Shown here one piece after another: positions 33,864-42,211 of a stretch of 64,000 bases of DNA. The translations under genes and the position numbers were made by a program. The notes under the pieces are model-generated. The model ran no database searches. It saw only the letters and a program-made list of their open reading frames with translations, and was not told where the DNA came from. The stretch comes from an uncultured Prevotellaceae bacterium (lineage in GTDB: Bacteria > Bacteroidota > Bacteroidia > Bacteroidales > Bacteroidaceae): positions 1-64,000 of the forward strand of contig CACXIP010000017.1 in NCBI GenBank assembly GCA_902767775.1, in the 5' to 3' direction. Position 1 is the stretch's first letter, and every line of letters begins with the position of its first letter.

Positions 33864-35573
33864 TCATCCCTCATCCTTCATCCTTTTCTGTAGGTATGCC
33901 AGTTCGTTGAGGGCGAAATCGGCATTGACAGGGTCGTTGAGCATTTTCTTGAGCATCCGCTGTGCCTTGTTGTACGCCTGCTTCTCAATAAGGACATACA
34001 CCTTTCTGCGTTCCAAGAAAGCGAGGAACGTGGTAATATGCTCCTGTGGCTGCTCTTCCTCCTCCATATTCATCTTCATCATGGCGATGAGACCGTCGAT
34101 GACCTGCTGCGCACGGTAATCCTTGCTGTTGACCAGGCAGTTGACATACTCCATGGTATATGTGACGCGGTGAAGTTTTTGGAGCATTTCGAGATAAAAC
34201 AACGCCTTGTCATATACCTTGAGTTCGCTGTAACAGAAGCCGATATTGTAGACGATGTCATGGAATGACTGCAACTCATTGTCGTCCATACGGTCGTAGA
34301 AGTCGGTCATGGCAATGAAGGCATTCTCGAAATGGAGCAGCGCCTCATAATATCGCCCTGCAAGGAAGAGTTTTCTTCCTCTGTAGAGCAGGTGTGCCAG
34401 TCCCTCATCGGTACAGTCCGACAACAGTTTCTCCTCATCGGTGAGTTCGTCGGCCTGTCCGTTTTTCTTTTTCTGCACCGCTTCCTTCCACATATAGTTG
34501 CTCTCATCCCTCTGCTGCTGTCTTGAGACATGGTCGTAAGCCATCAGCGCCGAGTTGCTCAGTTGGATATGGTACTGTTGGTTGTATGGATGGGCGACAC
34601 TGGCAGACAGCGGTATCAGGCTTGCGGTCACCCGGAAATAGTCGGTGAGTCCGTCGGAGCCCTCCTCATTGAAGGTCAGGGTTATCAGCCTTTCCTCCAG
34701 CGGCATGTCGGGCATGATGACACGGAGCATGGCAGTGGTCTGGTCGGCCACCCTCTTCCCATCGGCGAACAACGCTTGGGATAGGTCATAGGCGAGGATT
34801 TCCTCGCTGTCCTCCAATGTATTGTTCCTGGCATCTGAGAATTCCAATCGGGTGGCAGTGAGTCCGGTAAGTCCCATCATCTTTTCAAGGAACAATCCCA
34901 GTGTGACATGCTCTGTCTCGTTATGCCGCAAAGAGTCATCGCCCTGCATCCGCATCTCATGCTCATGCAGAAGGAATAGTTCGCGCTTCCATTCCGCATT
35001 GCTCACCTCGGAATCCTTATTCTCCTCCTTTTTGCCATTGAGATGGCGTGCGAGGGTGTTCTGCCAGGCGAAAGCGCCTGTCATGGACTCCGTCAGTATA
35101 TCCCGCACGTTGCCCGACGAGAGCATCACTCCAGCGAGGACATGCAGGTCGACTTCGTTTTTTTCCTCGTTGATGGTATAGATGATGCGGTGGTTCTCTG
35201 AATTGATGTTGCACTTGTTGACCACCATTCTTACTTGGTTGATTTGGTCCATCTGCACATTGAAGCAGAAGAGGTAGGCGAGACTGGCGTATGCCGACGA
35301 AGGGTCTATCCTCAGTTGGAAATGTCCGTTCTGGAAGTCAAACTGTCCGATGCGCACGGTGTTTTCCGTGTTCCATGTCACCTCGCAGTGCAACTCCTGC
35401 AGGGCCTGCGACGCCACCCGTTCCATTTCCTCCGCCCGCTGTGGGTCAGCCCCTTTTTTCTTTTTTCTTCTGTGCTGTATACCCAGCAGCTTGCCTACAG
35501 GCTTTCCTTTCCATTGTGCATAGAGCAGCAACAGGAGGACAGCCAAGGTCAATATTTCTATAGCGATTGTCAT
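33864..35573 (-). CDS. Membrane-anchored tetratricopeptide-repeat protein
   Basis: A 569-residue protein. One N-terminal helix (IEILTLAVLLLLLYAQW) is followed by a basic stretch (HRRKKKKG), so it is an inner-membrane protein with the body in the cytoplasm. The middle 300 residues are unlike anything I recognise. The last 200 residues hold TPR-like helical pairs (LLYRGRKLFLAGRYYEALLH, YNIGFCYSELKVYDKALFYL, KAQRMLKKMLNDPVNADFAL). Function unknown. It shares the strand with dnaG, 14 bp downstream of it, so the two may be co-transcribed. Confidence 0.8.
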   Translation of the reverse strand: MTIAIEILTLAVLLLLLYAQWKGKPVGKLLGIQHRRKKKKGADPQRAEEMERVASQALQELHCEVTWNTENTVRIGQFDFQNGHFQLRIDPSSAYASLAYLFCFNVQMDQINQVRMVVNKCNINSENHRIIYTINEEKNEVDLHVLAGVMLSSGNVRDILTESMTGAFAWQNTLARHLNGKKEENKDSEVSNAEWKRELFLLHEHEMRMQGDDSLRHNETEHVTLGLFLEKMMGLTGLTATRLEFSDARNNTLEDSEEILAYDLSQALFADGKRVADQTTAMLRVIMPDMPLEERLITLTFNEEGSDGLTDYFRVTASLIPLSASVAHPYNQQYHIQLSNSALMAYDHVSRQQQRDESNYMWKEAVQKKKNGQADELTDEEKLLSDCTDEGLAHLLYRGRKLFLAGRYYEALLHFENAFIAMTDFYDRMDDNELQSFHDIVYNIGFCYSELKVYDKALFYLEMLQKLHRVTYTMEYVNCLVNSKDYRAQQVIDGLIAMMKMNMEEEEQPQEHITTFLAFLERRKVYVLIEKQAYNKAQRMLKKMLNDPVNADFALNELAYLQKRMKDEG

Positions 35574-35587
35574 TGATAGTTCTATAA

Positions 35588-37522
35588 TTATATAATGATA
35601 CTCTTGCCCACCATGCGGGCGAATTCTTTCCTCATGGCCATGAGTTGCATCATCTCTTCCATGATCTTTACCTTTTCCTCTTTGTTGGTGGCCAATGCCA
35701 GTTGCTGCCGCAACTGTTCCACTCGGTTTTTCACGATGGCCAACCTGTAGTCGAGCAGTACATGCTCCACCTGTGCACGCAGTGTTTCCTCACCCACCCT
35801 CACTTGGTTGTTCTCCGAAAGGATGTAGGAGTCCATCCCCAACTGTGTCGCCAAAGTGCTCACCCTGACATCGGGATGTCGCTCAAAGTATTCCAGCAGA
35901 TTGGTCTCGCCTTTCTGAACAAGGACTACTGCCTCCCCAAGTATGGACTGGTAGAGAGGTGTCTCGAGGCGCAGGCTGTCCTCCTGTAGATTGTAGTAGA
36001 TGAACTCAGCCACTGACAGGTCGAAATGATTGCCATTCTCATCCTCCAAGTCCTTGAACACCCTCTCTGCCCCATGTCTTATCACCTGTTGGATGAGCAA
36101 TGTCTCCATCGATGCAGTCAGCTGACTGCCGTTGAGTGGGCCTAAGGGTTTCTGCTGCGTATTCGCAGCCTGTGTCTCCTCCTCCCGTTTTTTCTGCCTC
36201 AGCTGCTCCTCTCTGTCATTGCGGATGAATTTATTCATCTCATAGATGAGCGACTTTTCCGGTATCCCTATCCTTTGCGCACATTCCTTGATATAGGTGG
36301 AGCGCACGATTTGGTCGGAGATGACCGAGATGCTCTTCACGATGCTGGCGATGCCTTCAGAGCGCTTGTCCGGGTCTTTGACACCTTGCAGCAGATATCG
36401 AGTCTTGAAAATGAGGAAGTCCTCCTGATGGTCGACCACATACTGTCGGAAATCAGCCGCCGTATGCTTTCTGGCAAAACTGTCGGGGTCATCGCCGTCG
36501 GGCAGCAGCAACATCTTGATGTTCATGCCCTCCTGGAGGAACATGTCCGCGCCCCTTAGTGCGGCATGGATGCCCGCCTCGTCGCCGTCATAAAGCAGTA
36601 CGATATGTGTGGTGAAACGCCTGAGGAGTTTGATTTGGTGGACGCTGAGCGCCGTACCCGAGTTGGCGACGACATTCTCAATGCCACACTGGTGCATGGA
36701 CAACACGTCGGTATATCCCTCGACCATATAGACGCAGTCCTCCTTGGCGATGGCCTTCTTAGCCTGATAAAGTCCATATAGTTCATGGTCCTTGTGATAG
36801 ACCACCGAGTCGGGGGAGTTGACATATTTCTGCGCCACGCCTTTGGTGCGTGAGTCGAGCACACGTCCTCCGAATGCCGTCACTTTTCCGCTCAGTCCTA
36901 TCCATGGGAAAATCACACGTCCGGCGAAGCGGTCGTAGAGAGAGCCATCGTCACGCTGCACACACAATCCGCTTTTTACCAGGAACTCTTCCTTATAGCC
37001 CTTCTTTTTTGAGGCACTGACAAGAGCGGTTCGTTTCTGCGGGGCATAGCCCAAACGGAAACGCGCGATGATGTCGTCACGGAATCCTCTTGACCTGAAA
37101 TATGCCAGGCCCACCGCCTGTCCGTCGGGGTCCTCATGCAATATCTGGCTGAAATAGTCGGCTGCCCACTCATTGACGATGAAGAGGCTCTCGCGTTCAC
37201 TCTCCTGCTCCCGTTCCTCATTGGTCAGTTCACGCTCCTTGATTTCAATGTGGTATTTACGGGCGAGCCACCTTAGTGCATCAGGATACGACATCTGCTC
37301 GTGCTCCATGATGAAACCGACGGCGTTGCCCCCCTTACCACAGGCGAAACATTTGTAGAGACCACGGGCAGGCGACACAGAAAAAGATGGTGTGCGGTCG
37401 TCATGGAAAGGGCACAACCCCTTATAGTTTGCCCCACTCTTGCGAAGTGAGACAAACTCAGAGACGACGTCGACAATGTTGGCGGCGTCCATGATTCGGT
37501 CTATGGTCGGGCGGTCTATCAT
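35588..37522 (-). CDS. dnaG: DNA primase
   Basis: It makes RNA primers for DNA replication. The zinc-binding domain holds Cys37, His40, Cys58 and Cys61 (GLCPFHDDRTPSFSVSP, YKCFACGKGG). The TOPRIM catalytic core has VYMVEGYTDVLSMHQCGIEN and HIVLLYDGDEAGIHAALRGA. The C-terminal helicase-interaction domain is about 200 residues long. At 644 residues the length is normal. I start at the ATG at 37522; the frame continues upstream to 37618, but that stretch overlaps the promoter. Confidence 0.97.
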   Translation of the reverse strand: MIDRPTIDRIMDAANIVDVVSEFVSLRKSGANYKGLCPFHDDRTPSFSVSPARGLYKCFACGKGGNAVGFIMEHEQMSYPDALRWLARKYHIEIKERELTNEEREQESERESLFIVNEWAADYFSQILHEDPDGQAVGLAYFRSRGFRDDIIARFRLGYAPQKRTALVSASKKKGYKEEFLVKSGLCVQRDDGSLYDRFAGRVIFPWIGLSGKVTAFGGRVLDSRTKGVAQKYVNSPDSVVYHKDHELYGLYQAKKAIAKEDCVYMVEGYTDVLSMHQCGIENVVANSGTALSVHQIKLLRRFTTHIVLLYDGDEAGIHAALRGADMFLQEGMNIKMLLLPDGDDPDSFARKHTAADFRQYVVDHQEDFLIFKTRYLLQGVKDPDKRSEGIASIVKSISVISDQIVRSTYIKECAQRIGIPEKSLIYEMNKFIRNDREEQLRQKKREEETQAANTQQKPLGPLNGSQLTASMETLLIQQVIRHGAERVFKDLEDENGNHFDLSVAEFIYYNLQEDSLRLETPLYQSILGEAVVLVQKGETNLLEYFERHPDVRVSTLATQLGMDSYILSENNQVRVGEETLRAQVEHVLLDYRLAIVKNRVEQLRQQLALATNKEEKVKIMEEMMQLMAMRKEFARMVGKSIII

Positions 37523-37531
37523 TGCGAATGA

Positions 37532-37563
37532 CAAAGTTACGATAATCTTCCCATCCCACCAAG
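37532..37563 (-). promoter_or_regulatory. Promoter of dnaG
   Basis: Minus-strand CTTG (37563-37560), 20 bases, TAACTTTG (37539-37532). One mismatch in the -33 box. The -7 box is only 9 bp from the ATG, so the mRNA leader would be very short. Confidence 0.55.
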
Positions 37564-37656
37564 GGCAGTCTGCATTAAGAATTGTTAAAGTTTTGCAACT
37601 CCCCAATTTCATCCCCAAAATACAAAAAGTAAGGAAAATGATAAAAATTCAGACTT

Positions 37657-37691
37657 TTTGTCTTGTTTTAAGATAAAAAGGAGTAATTTTG
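37657..37691 (+). promoter_or_regulatory. Probable promoter of the porin gene
   Basis: TAATTTTG (37684-37691) fits the -7 consensus. TTTG at 37657-37660 is 23 bases upstream; CTTG at 37662-37665 is 18 bases upstream. Either could serve as -33. Confidence 0.5.
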
Positions 37692-37753
37692 CCACCGAAA
37701 ATTGATTTAAAAGACTATCTATCGAGAAAAATTCATTTCTAATTTTCACTTTC

Positions 37754-38800
37754 ATGAGGAAACAATTCATCAAGACCTCCTCTCTGGCCGTTGCCATGGC
37801 TATATTTAGTTCGGTGGCGGCCATGGGGCAACAGACAGGGTCCAAATCAACGGACTGGACCAAGGAACTCACTGACCGCATCGAACTTCATGGTTATGCC
37901 CAGGGGGGCTACTCCTATGACGATGCCGGTGGCAAGAACACCAGCACTTTCAATCTGAAACGGACCCTGTTTTGGGCAAAGGCACGCGTGACCGACCGTT
38001 TCTCTTTCTTATTCATGCACGATTTCTCAAGTGTAGTGCAAGAGTATTATCTTGACTACCGTTTTTCCAACGACAACTCCCTCAGCATGAGGTTGGGACA
38101 GTTCAAGCACAGTTACAGTCTGGAGAACCCCCTCTCCCCCACCATGCTCGAACTCATCGACGTCTATTCGCAGGCGGTCCTCTTTCTCGCTGGTGAGGGT
38201 CCCGACCCGCTCAATGGTGTGAACTACGGCCGCGACCTTGGTTTGATGGTCTATGGCGACCTGTTCGACAACCATATCCACTATGAGTTGGCACTGATGA
38301 ACGGACAAGGCATCAACCGCAAGGACGGCAACTCCGACAAGGATGTCATCGCACGTCTGGAATACAAGCCCGTCAACGGCCTCCGTTTGGTGGCTTCCGC
38401 CCAGAAAGGCCGCGGCCATGCCGTGGGCACCGCAGTGTGGAACCCTGGAGTGAAGTTAGGCGACGACTACCGCCGCGACCGCTACAGTATTGGAGCGGAG
38501 TGGAAGAGCAAGGACCTCAACGTGCGTGCCGAGTGGTTGGGCGGCAAGGATGGCGATGTAGGCAGCATGGGCGGTTATGTGACCGCCAGCGTCCCAGTAG
38601 CGAAAGATTTCGACATTGTGGCATCCGCCGACTACTATGACCGCAACACCGAGATGGACTATTATCAGACCAACCTGACCGGTGGCGTACAGTATTGGTT
38701 TTTCAAGAAATGCCGCCTTCAGTTGCAGTACACCCGCTGCATCAGCCATTTCACCGATGATTACAACTGGCTTCAGGCACAGGTGCAAGTAGCATTCTGA
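37754..38800 (+). CDS. Outer-membrane porin, phosphate-selective O/P type
   Basis: A 348-residue protein with a signal peptide (MRKQFIKTSSLAVAMAIFSS to AMG). Beta-barrel sequence follows: IELHGYAQGGYSYDDAGG, NLKRTLFWAKARVTDRFSFL, LDYRFSNDNSLSMRLGQFKH, VNYGRDLGLMVYGDL, and an aromatic C-terminal strand ending VQVAF. The pattern fits the OprO/OprP-like porin family common in Bacteroidetes. Selectivity for phosphate cannot be confirmed. It is 48 bp before an Na+/solute symporter gene and perhaps co-transcribed with it. Confidence 0.8.
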   Translation: MRKQFIKTSSLAVAMAIFSSVAAMGQQTGSKSTDWTKELTDRIELHGYAQGGYSYDDAGGKNTSTFNLKRTLFWAKARVTDRFSFLFMHDFSSVVQEYYLDYRFSNDNSLSMRLGQFKHSYSLENPLSPTMLELIDVYSQAVLFLAGEGPDPLNGVNYGRDLGLMVYGDLFDNHIHYELALMNGQGINRKDGNSDKDVIARLEYKPVNGLRLVASAQKGRGHAVGTAVWNPGVKLGDDYRRDRYSIGAEWKSKDLNVRAEWLGGKDGDVGSMGGYVTASVPVAKDFDIVASADYYDRNTEMDYYQTNLTGGVQYWFFKKCRLQLQYTRCISHFTDDYNWLQAQVQVAF

Positions 38801-38848
38801 CCACGAGAGAACGACATAACGACAATCAGACAATAAACACATCAACAC

Positions 38849-40378
38849 ATGATTATCAAGATATTGCTCATCCTCCTCTTTCTGGCCGTGATGGTAGGTG
38901 TGGGCATCTACTCACGCAAGCAGGCCGGAACAGTAGAGGGATTTGTATTAGGCGGGCGCGCCGTGGGACCGTGGCTTACCGCCTTCGCCTTCGGCACCAG
39001 TTATTTCTCCGCCGTGGTCTTTGTGGGCTACGCCGGACAGTTTGGTTGGAAATACGGCATGTCGGCCTCCTGGATAGGCATCGGCAATGCCGTCATCGGC
39101 TCGTTGCTGGCATGGATACTGCTGGGACGGCGCACCAAACTGATGACGCAGCACATTGAGAGCCGCACCATGCCCGACTTCTTCGGCACCCGCTACCAGA
39201 GCGAGTGGCTCCGCGTAGTAGCATCCGTCATCGTATTCGTCTTCCTCATCCCTTATACCGCCGGTGTGTACAAAGGCATCTCCACCCTCTTTGAGATGGG
39301 TTTTGGCATTCCCTATGAGTATTGCGTGGTGATTATGGCATTGCTCACCGCCCTGTACGTCATTCTCGGAGGTTACAAGGCCACGGCAATGAACGATTTC
39401 GTTCAGGGTGTCATCATGCTTTTCGGCATTGTGGTGGTCATCGCTTCGGTACTCAGTTCGCAGGGAGGCCTTTCTGCCGCAGTCGGCAAGTTGGCCACCA
39501 TCCCCAGTGACACCGACCCCAATGCCAATGGCATGTTGGCCGACATCTGGGGACCCGACCCATGGAACCTGCTCGGCGTGGTGGTCCTCACTTCGCTTGG
39601 CACCTGGGGACTGCCGCAGATGGTAGGCAAATTCTACTCCATCACCGATGAGCGCGCCATCCACCGTGGCACCGTCATCTCCACTATTTTCGCCTTCATC
39701 GTGGCAGGCGGCTGCTATTTCCTCGGTGGTTTCGGACGTCTCTTCGGCACGCCCCCAACCCTTCCCAACGGCCGTCTCGACTTCGACTCCATCGTACCGT
39801 CGATGCTTGTCACGCTGCCCGATGTCATCATTGCTCTTGTCGTGCTGCTGGTGCTCTCCGCATCCATGTCGACACTTGCCTCGCTGGTGCTCACCTCCTC
39901 GTCAACCATGACGCTCGACCTCATCTACCGCGACAAGAAGTCAGCTCCGGGCGAAGTGGAAGAGGGAAGCATCGATGACATGGTATCAGAGAAAATCGAG
40001 CGCCGCAAAGTAGTTGTCATGCGCGTGCTGATTGTGTTCTTTATCGTCATCTCGCTGATGATTGCCCTCAACCCACCCACCTTCATCGCACAGATGATGG
40101 GCATCTCATGGGGTGCGCTGGCAGGAGCTTTCCTCGCCCCGTTCATGCTCGGTCTCTACTGGCGTGGTGTGACCAAGGCAGCTGTCTGGGCATGTTTTAT
40201 TTGGGGCGTGGGCCTTACGGTCATCAACATGCTTATCGGCAACCCCATCAACCCCATCAACTGTGGCGCCATCGCCATGTTGGGTGGTTTTGTGGTGGTA
40301 GCCATCGTAAGTTTATTCACATCCAAACTGCCCCGCGCGGATGTGGACAAGATATTTGAGTGCTATCGGAAGGATTAG
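38849..40378 (+). CDS. Sodium:solute symporter (SSS family)
   Basis: A 509-residue transporter with about 13 helices. SSS features are EGFVLGGRAVGPWLTAFAFG, TSYFSAVVFVGYAGQFGW (helix 1 sodium-site region), SRTMPDFFGTRYQSEWLRV, YVILGGYKATAMNDFVQGV and SASMSTLASLVLTSSSTMTL (the helix 8 Ser/Thr motif). A charged loop at about residue 370 is typical. The substrate is not evident; PutP-like amino acid or organic acid uptake is likely. Confidence 0.9.
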   Translation: MIIKILLILLFLAVMVGVGIYSRKQAGTVEGFVLGGRAVGPWLTAFAFGTSYFSAVVFVGYAGQFGWKYGMSASWIGIGNAVIGSLLAWILLGRRTKLMTQHIESRTMPDFFGTRYQSEWLRVVASVIVFVFLIPYTAGVYKGISTLFEMGFGIPYEYCVVIMALLTALYVILGGYKATAMNDFVQGVIMLFGIVVVIASVLSSQGGLSAAVGKLATIPSDTDPNANGMLADIWGPDPWNLLGVVVLTSLGTWGLPQMVGKFYSITDERAIHRGTVISTIFAFIVAGGCYFLGGFGRLFGTPPTLPNGRLDFDSIVPSMLVTLPDVIIALVVLLVLSASMSTLASLVLTSSSTMTLDLIYRDKKSAPGEVEEGSIDDMVSEKIERRKVVVMRVLIVFFIVISLMIALNPPTFIAQMMGISWGALAGAFLAPFMLGLYWRGVTKAAVWACFIWGVGLTVINMLIGNPINPINCGAIAMLGGFVVVAIVSLFTSKLPRADVDKIFECYRKD

Positions 40379-40402
40379 CGACCATAAAAAATAAGCAAAT
40401 GT

Positions 40403-40433
40403 TTTGTGTTGTTTCTGATTTGGTGTAATTTTG
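40403..40433 (+). promoter_or_regulatory. Consensus promoter of the deacetylase-GT2 operon
   Basis: TTTG (40403-40406), 19 bases, TAATTTTG (40426-40433). Perfect match to the Bacteroidetes consensus, 23 bp before the ATG. Confidence 0.85.
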
Positions 40434-40456
40434 CACCACAATCAGAGACAACACAA

Positions 40457-41248
40457 ATGATTTTACTGAGTTTTGACACAGAGGAGTTTGACGTGCCCCG
40501 TGAACATGGAGTCGATTTCTCCCTTGAAGAAGGGATGAAGGTATCGGTGGAAGGCACCAACAGAATCCTTGACGTGCTGAAGAAAAATGAGGTGAAAGCC
40601 ACCTTCTTCTGCACGGGCAATTTCGTGCGCCATGCCCCAGAGACCATCCGACGTATCATGGACGAGGGGCATGAACTCGCCTGCCATGGTGTGGACCACT
40701 GGCAGCCTCAGGCGAGCGATGTGAGGGAATCGAAACAGATTCTCGATGCAGCCACAGGCTTGAAAGCCCTTGGATACAGGCAACCCAGGATGTTCCCTGT
40801 GAGCGATGAGGAGATTGCCAAGGCAGGCTATCTCTACAACTCCTCGCTCAACCCAGCCTTTATCCCAGGACGCTACATGCACCTCACCGCCCCACGCACC
40901 TGCTTCATGACTGGCGACGTCGTTCAGATACCCGCCTCGGTGACTCCTTTGCTGCGCTTCCCCCTATTCTGGCTCGCACTCCACAACCTACCCCAATGGC
41001 TCTACCACGCATTGGTGAGGAGAGTACTCGCAAAAGACGGGTATTTTGTCACCTACTTTCATCCATGGGAGTTTTATGACCTGCGCGAGCACCCTGAATA
41101 TAAGATGCCCTTCATCATCCGCAACCACAGCGGCAGACAGATGTGCGACCGGCTCGACCGACTTATCAGCATGCTTAAGCGCCGCGGCCATGAATTCGGC
41201 ACCTACACACCCTTCGCCATCGAACAGGCGAAGAAACTTAAAGCATAA
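40457..41248 (+). CDS. NodB-type polysaccharide deacetylase
   Basis: A 263-residue cytosolic protein with no signal peptide. The NodB fold shows motif 1 (LLSFDTEEFDVPREHG, with the catalytic Asp), VKATFFCTGNFV, motif 2 (HELACHGVDHW, with the metal His pair) and a late motif (FVTYFHPWEFYDL). The C-terminal half fits the DUF3473 subgroup. The first gene after a strong promoter and directly before a GT2 gene. Together with the facing GT39 gene it resembles the ArnD/NaxD-ArnC-ArnT logic of lipid A amino-sugar modification. The frame continues upstream to 40406, but that part overlaps the promoter. Confidence 0.88.
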   Translation: MILLSFDTEEFDVPREHGVDFSLEEGMKVSVEGTNRILDVLKKNEVKATFFCTGNFVRHAPETIRRIMDEGHELACHGVDHWQPQASDVRESKQILDAATGLKALGYRQPRMFPVSDEEIAKAGYLYNSSLNPAFIPGRYMHLTAPRTCFMTGDVVQIPASVTPLLRFPLFWLALHNLPQWLYHALVRRVLAKDGYFVTYFHPWEFYDLREHPEYKMPFIIRNHSGRQMCDRLDRLISMLKRRGHEFGTYTPFAIEQAKKLKA

Positions 41249-41269
41249 TCACCCTCAATCACCACAACC

Positions 41270-42211
41270 ATGATTCAACTCGCCATCGTATCGCCCTGCT
41301 ATAACGAAGAGGAAGTGCTCGACCACTCTGCCGAACGCCTCTCCGCCCTTTTCGATGACCTCATCTCCAAAAACAAGATTTCAGACAACAGTTTCATCCT
41401 TTATGTCAACGACGGGAGCAAAGACCGCACATGGGAGAAAATCATCGCCTTGCACGAGCATAGCGCAAGGTTCAAGGGACTCAATCTTGCCCACAACGTA
41501 GGACATCAGAACGCCATCATGGCCGGGATGATGCAGGCCAAGGACATGGCAGATGCCGTGGTGACGATAGACGCCGACCTGCAGGACGACATCAACTGCA
41601 TCGAGAAGATGGTCGACTCCTATGAGGAGGGCTACGACGTGGTGTATGGTGTCAAAGTGGAGCGCGATGCCGACCCATTGATGAAGCGCCTCACCGCACT
41701 GGCTTTCTACAAGTTGCAGAAAATGATGAAGGTGGAGAGTGTGTACAACCATGCCGACTTCAGGTTGGTGAGCCGCCGTGTGCTCAATGCCCTGTCGCAG
41801 TACAGCGAGCGCAACCTCTACCTGCGCGGTCTGATACCCCTCATCGGGTTTGACCACACGACGGTGGAGGAAACCATCTCCGAGCGCCAGGCAGGCAAGT
41901 CAAAATATACGCTGAGCAAAATGATAGGACTGGCAGTAGACGGCATCACCTCATTCTCGGTGAAGCCGATTTACTATGTCATGTACGTAGGCATCGCCTT
42001 TGTCTTCTTCAGCATTCTCATCGGCATCTATGTGCTCTACTCCATTTTTGCCGGAACGGCAGAACACGGATGGGCATCCATCATCCTGAGTATCTGGCTC
42101 GTGGGAGGAGTCATCATTCTGTGCATCGGCGGTGTGGGCATCTACATCGGCAAGATTTTCCTGGAAATCAAGCGACGGCCCCTTTACAACATCAAGGATT
42201 TCCTGGACTGA
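41270..42211 (+). CDS. Membrane-anchored family 2 glycosyltransferase (undecaprenyl/dolichyl-phosphate sugar transferase type)
   Basis: A 313-residue protein. The GT-A domain has LAIVSPCYNEEEVLDHSAER, ILYVNDGSKDRTWE, NLAHNVGHQNAIMAGMMQAK and VVTIDADLQDD (the DxD-type motif). Two C-terminal helices (YYVMYVGIAFVFFSILIGIY and IILSIWLVGGVIILCIGGVG) follow. This is the layout of ArnC/GtrB-like enzymes that load a sugar onto undecaprenyl phosphate. It is 21 bp after the deacetylase gene. Its 3' end overlaps the convergent GT39 gene by 20 bp. Confidence 0.9.
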   Translation: MIQLAIVSPCYNEEEVLDHSAERLSALFDDLISKNKISDNSFILYVNDGSKDRTWEKIIALHEHSARFKGLNLAHNVGHQNAIMAGMMQAKDMADAVVTIDADLQDDINCIEKMVDSYEEGYDVVYGVKVERDADPLMKRLTALAFYKLQKMMKVESVYNHADFRLVSRRVLNALSQYSERNLYLRGLIPLIGFDHTTVEETISERQAGKSKYTLSKMIGLAVDGITSFSVKPIYYVMYVGIAFVFFSILIGIYVLYSIFAGTAEHGWASIILSIWLVGGVIILCIGGVGIYIGKIFLEIKRRPLYNIKDFLD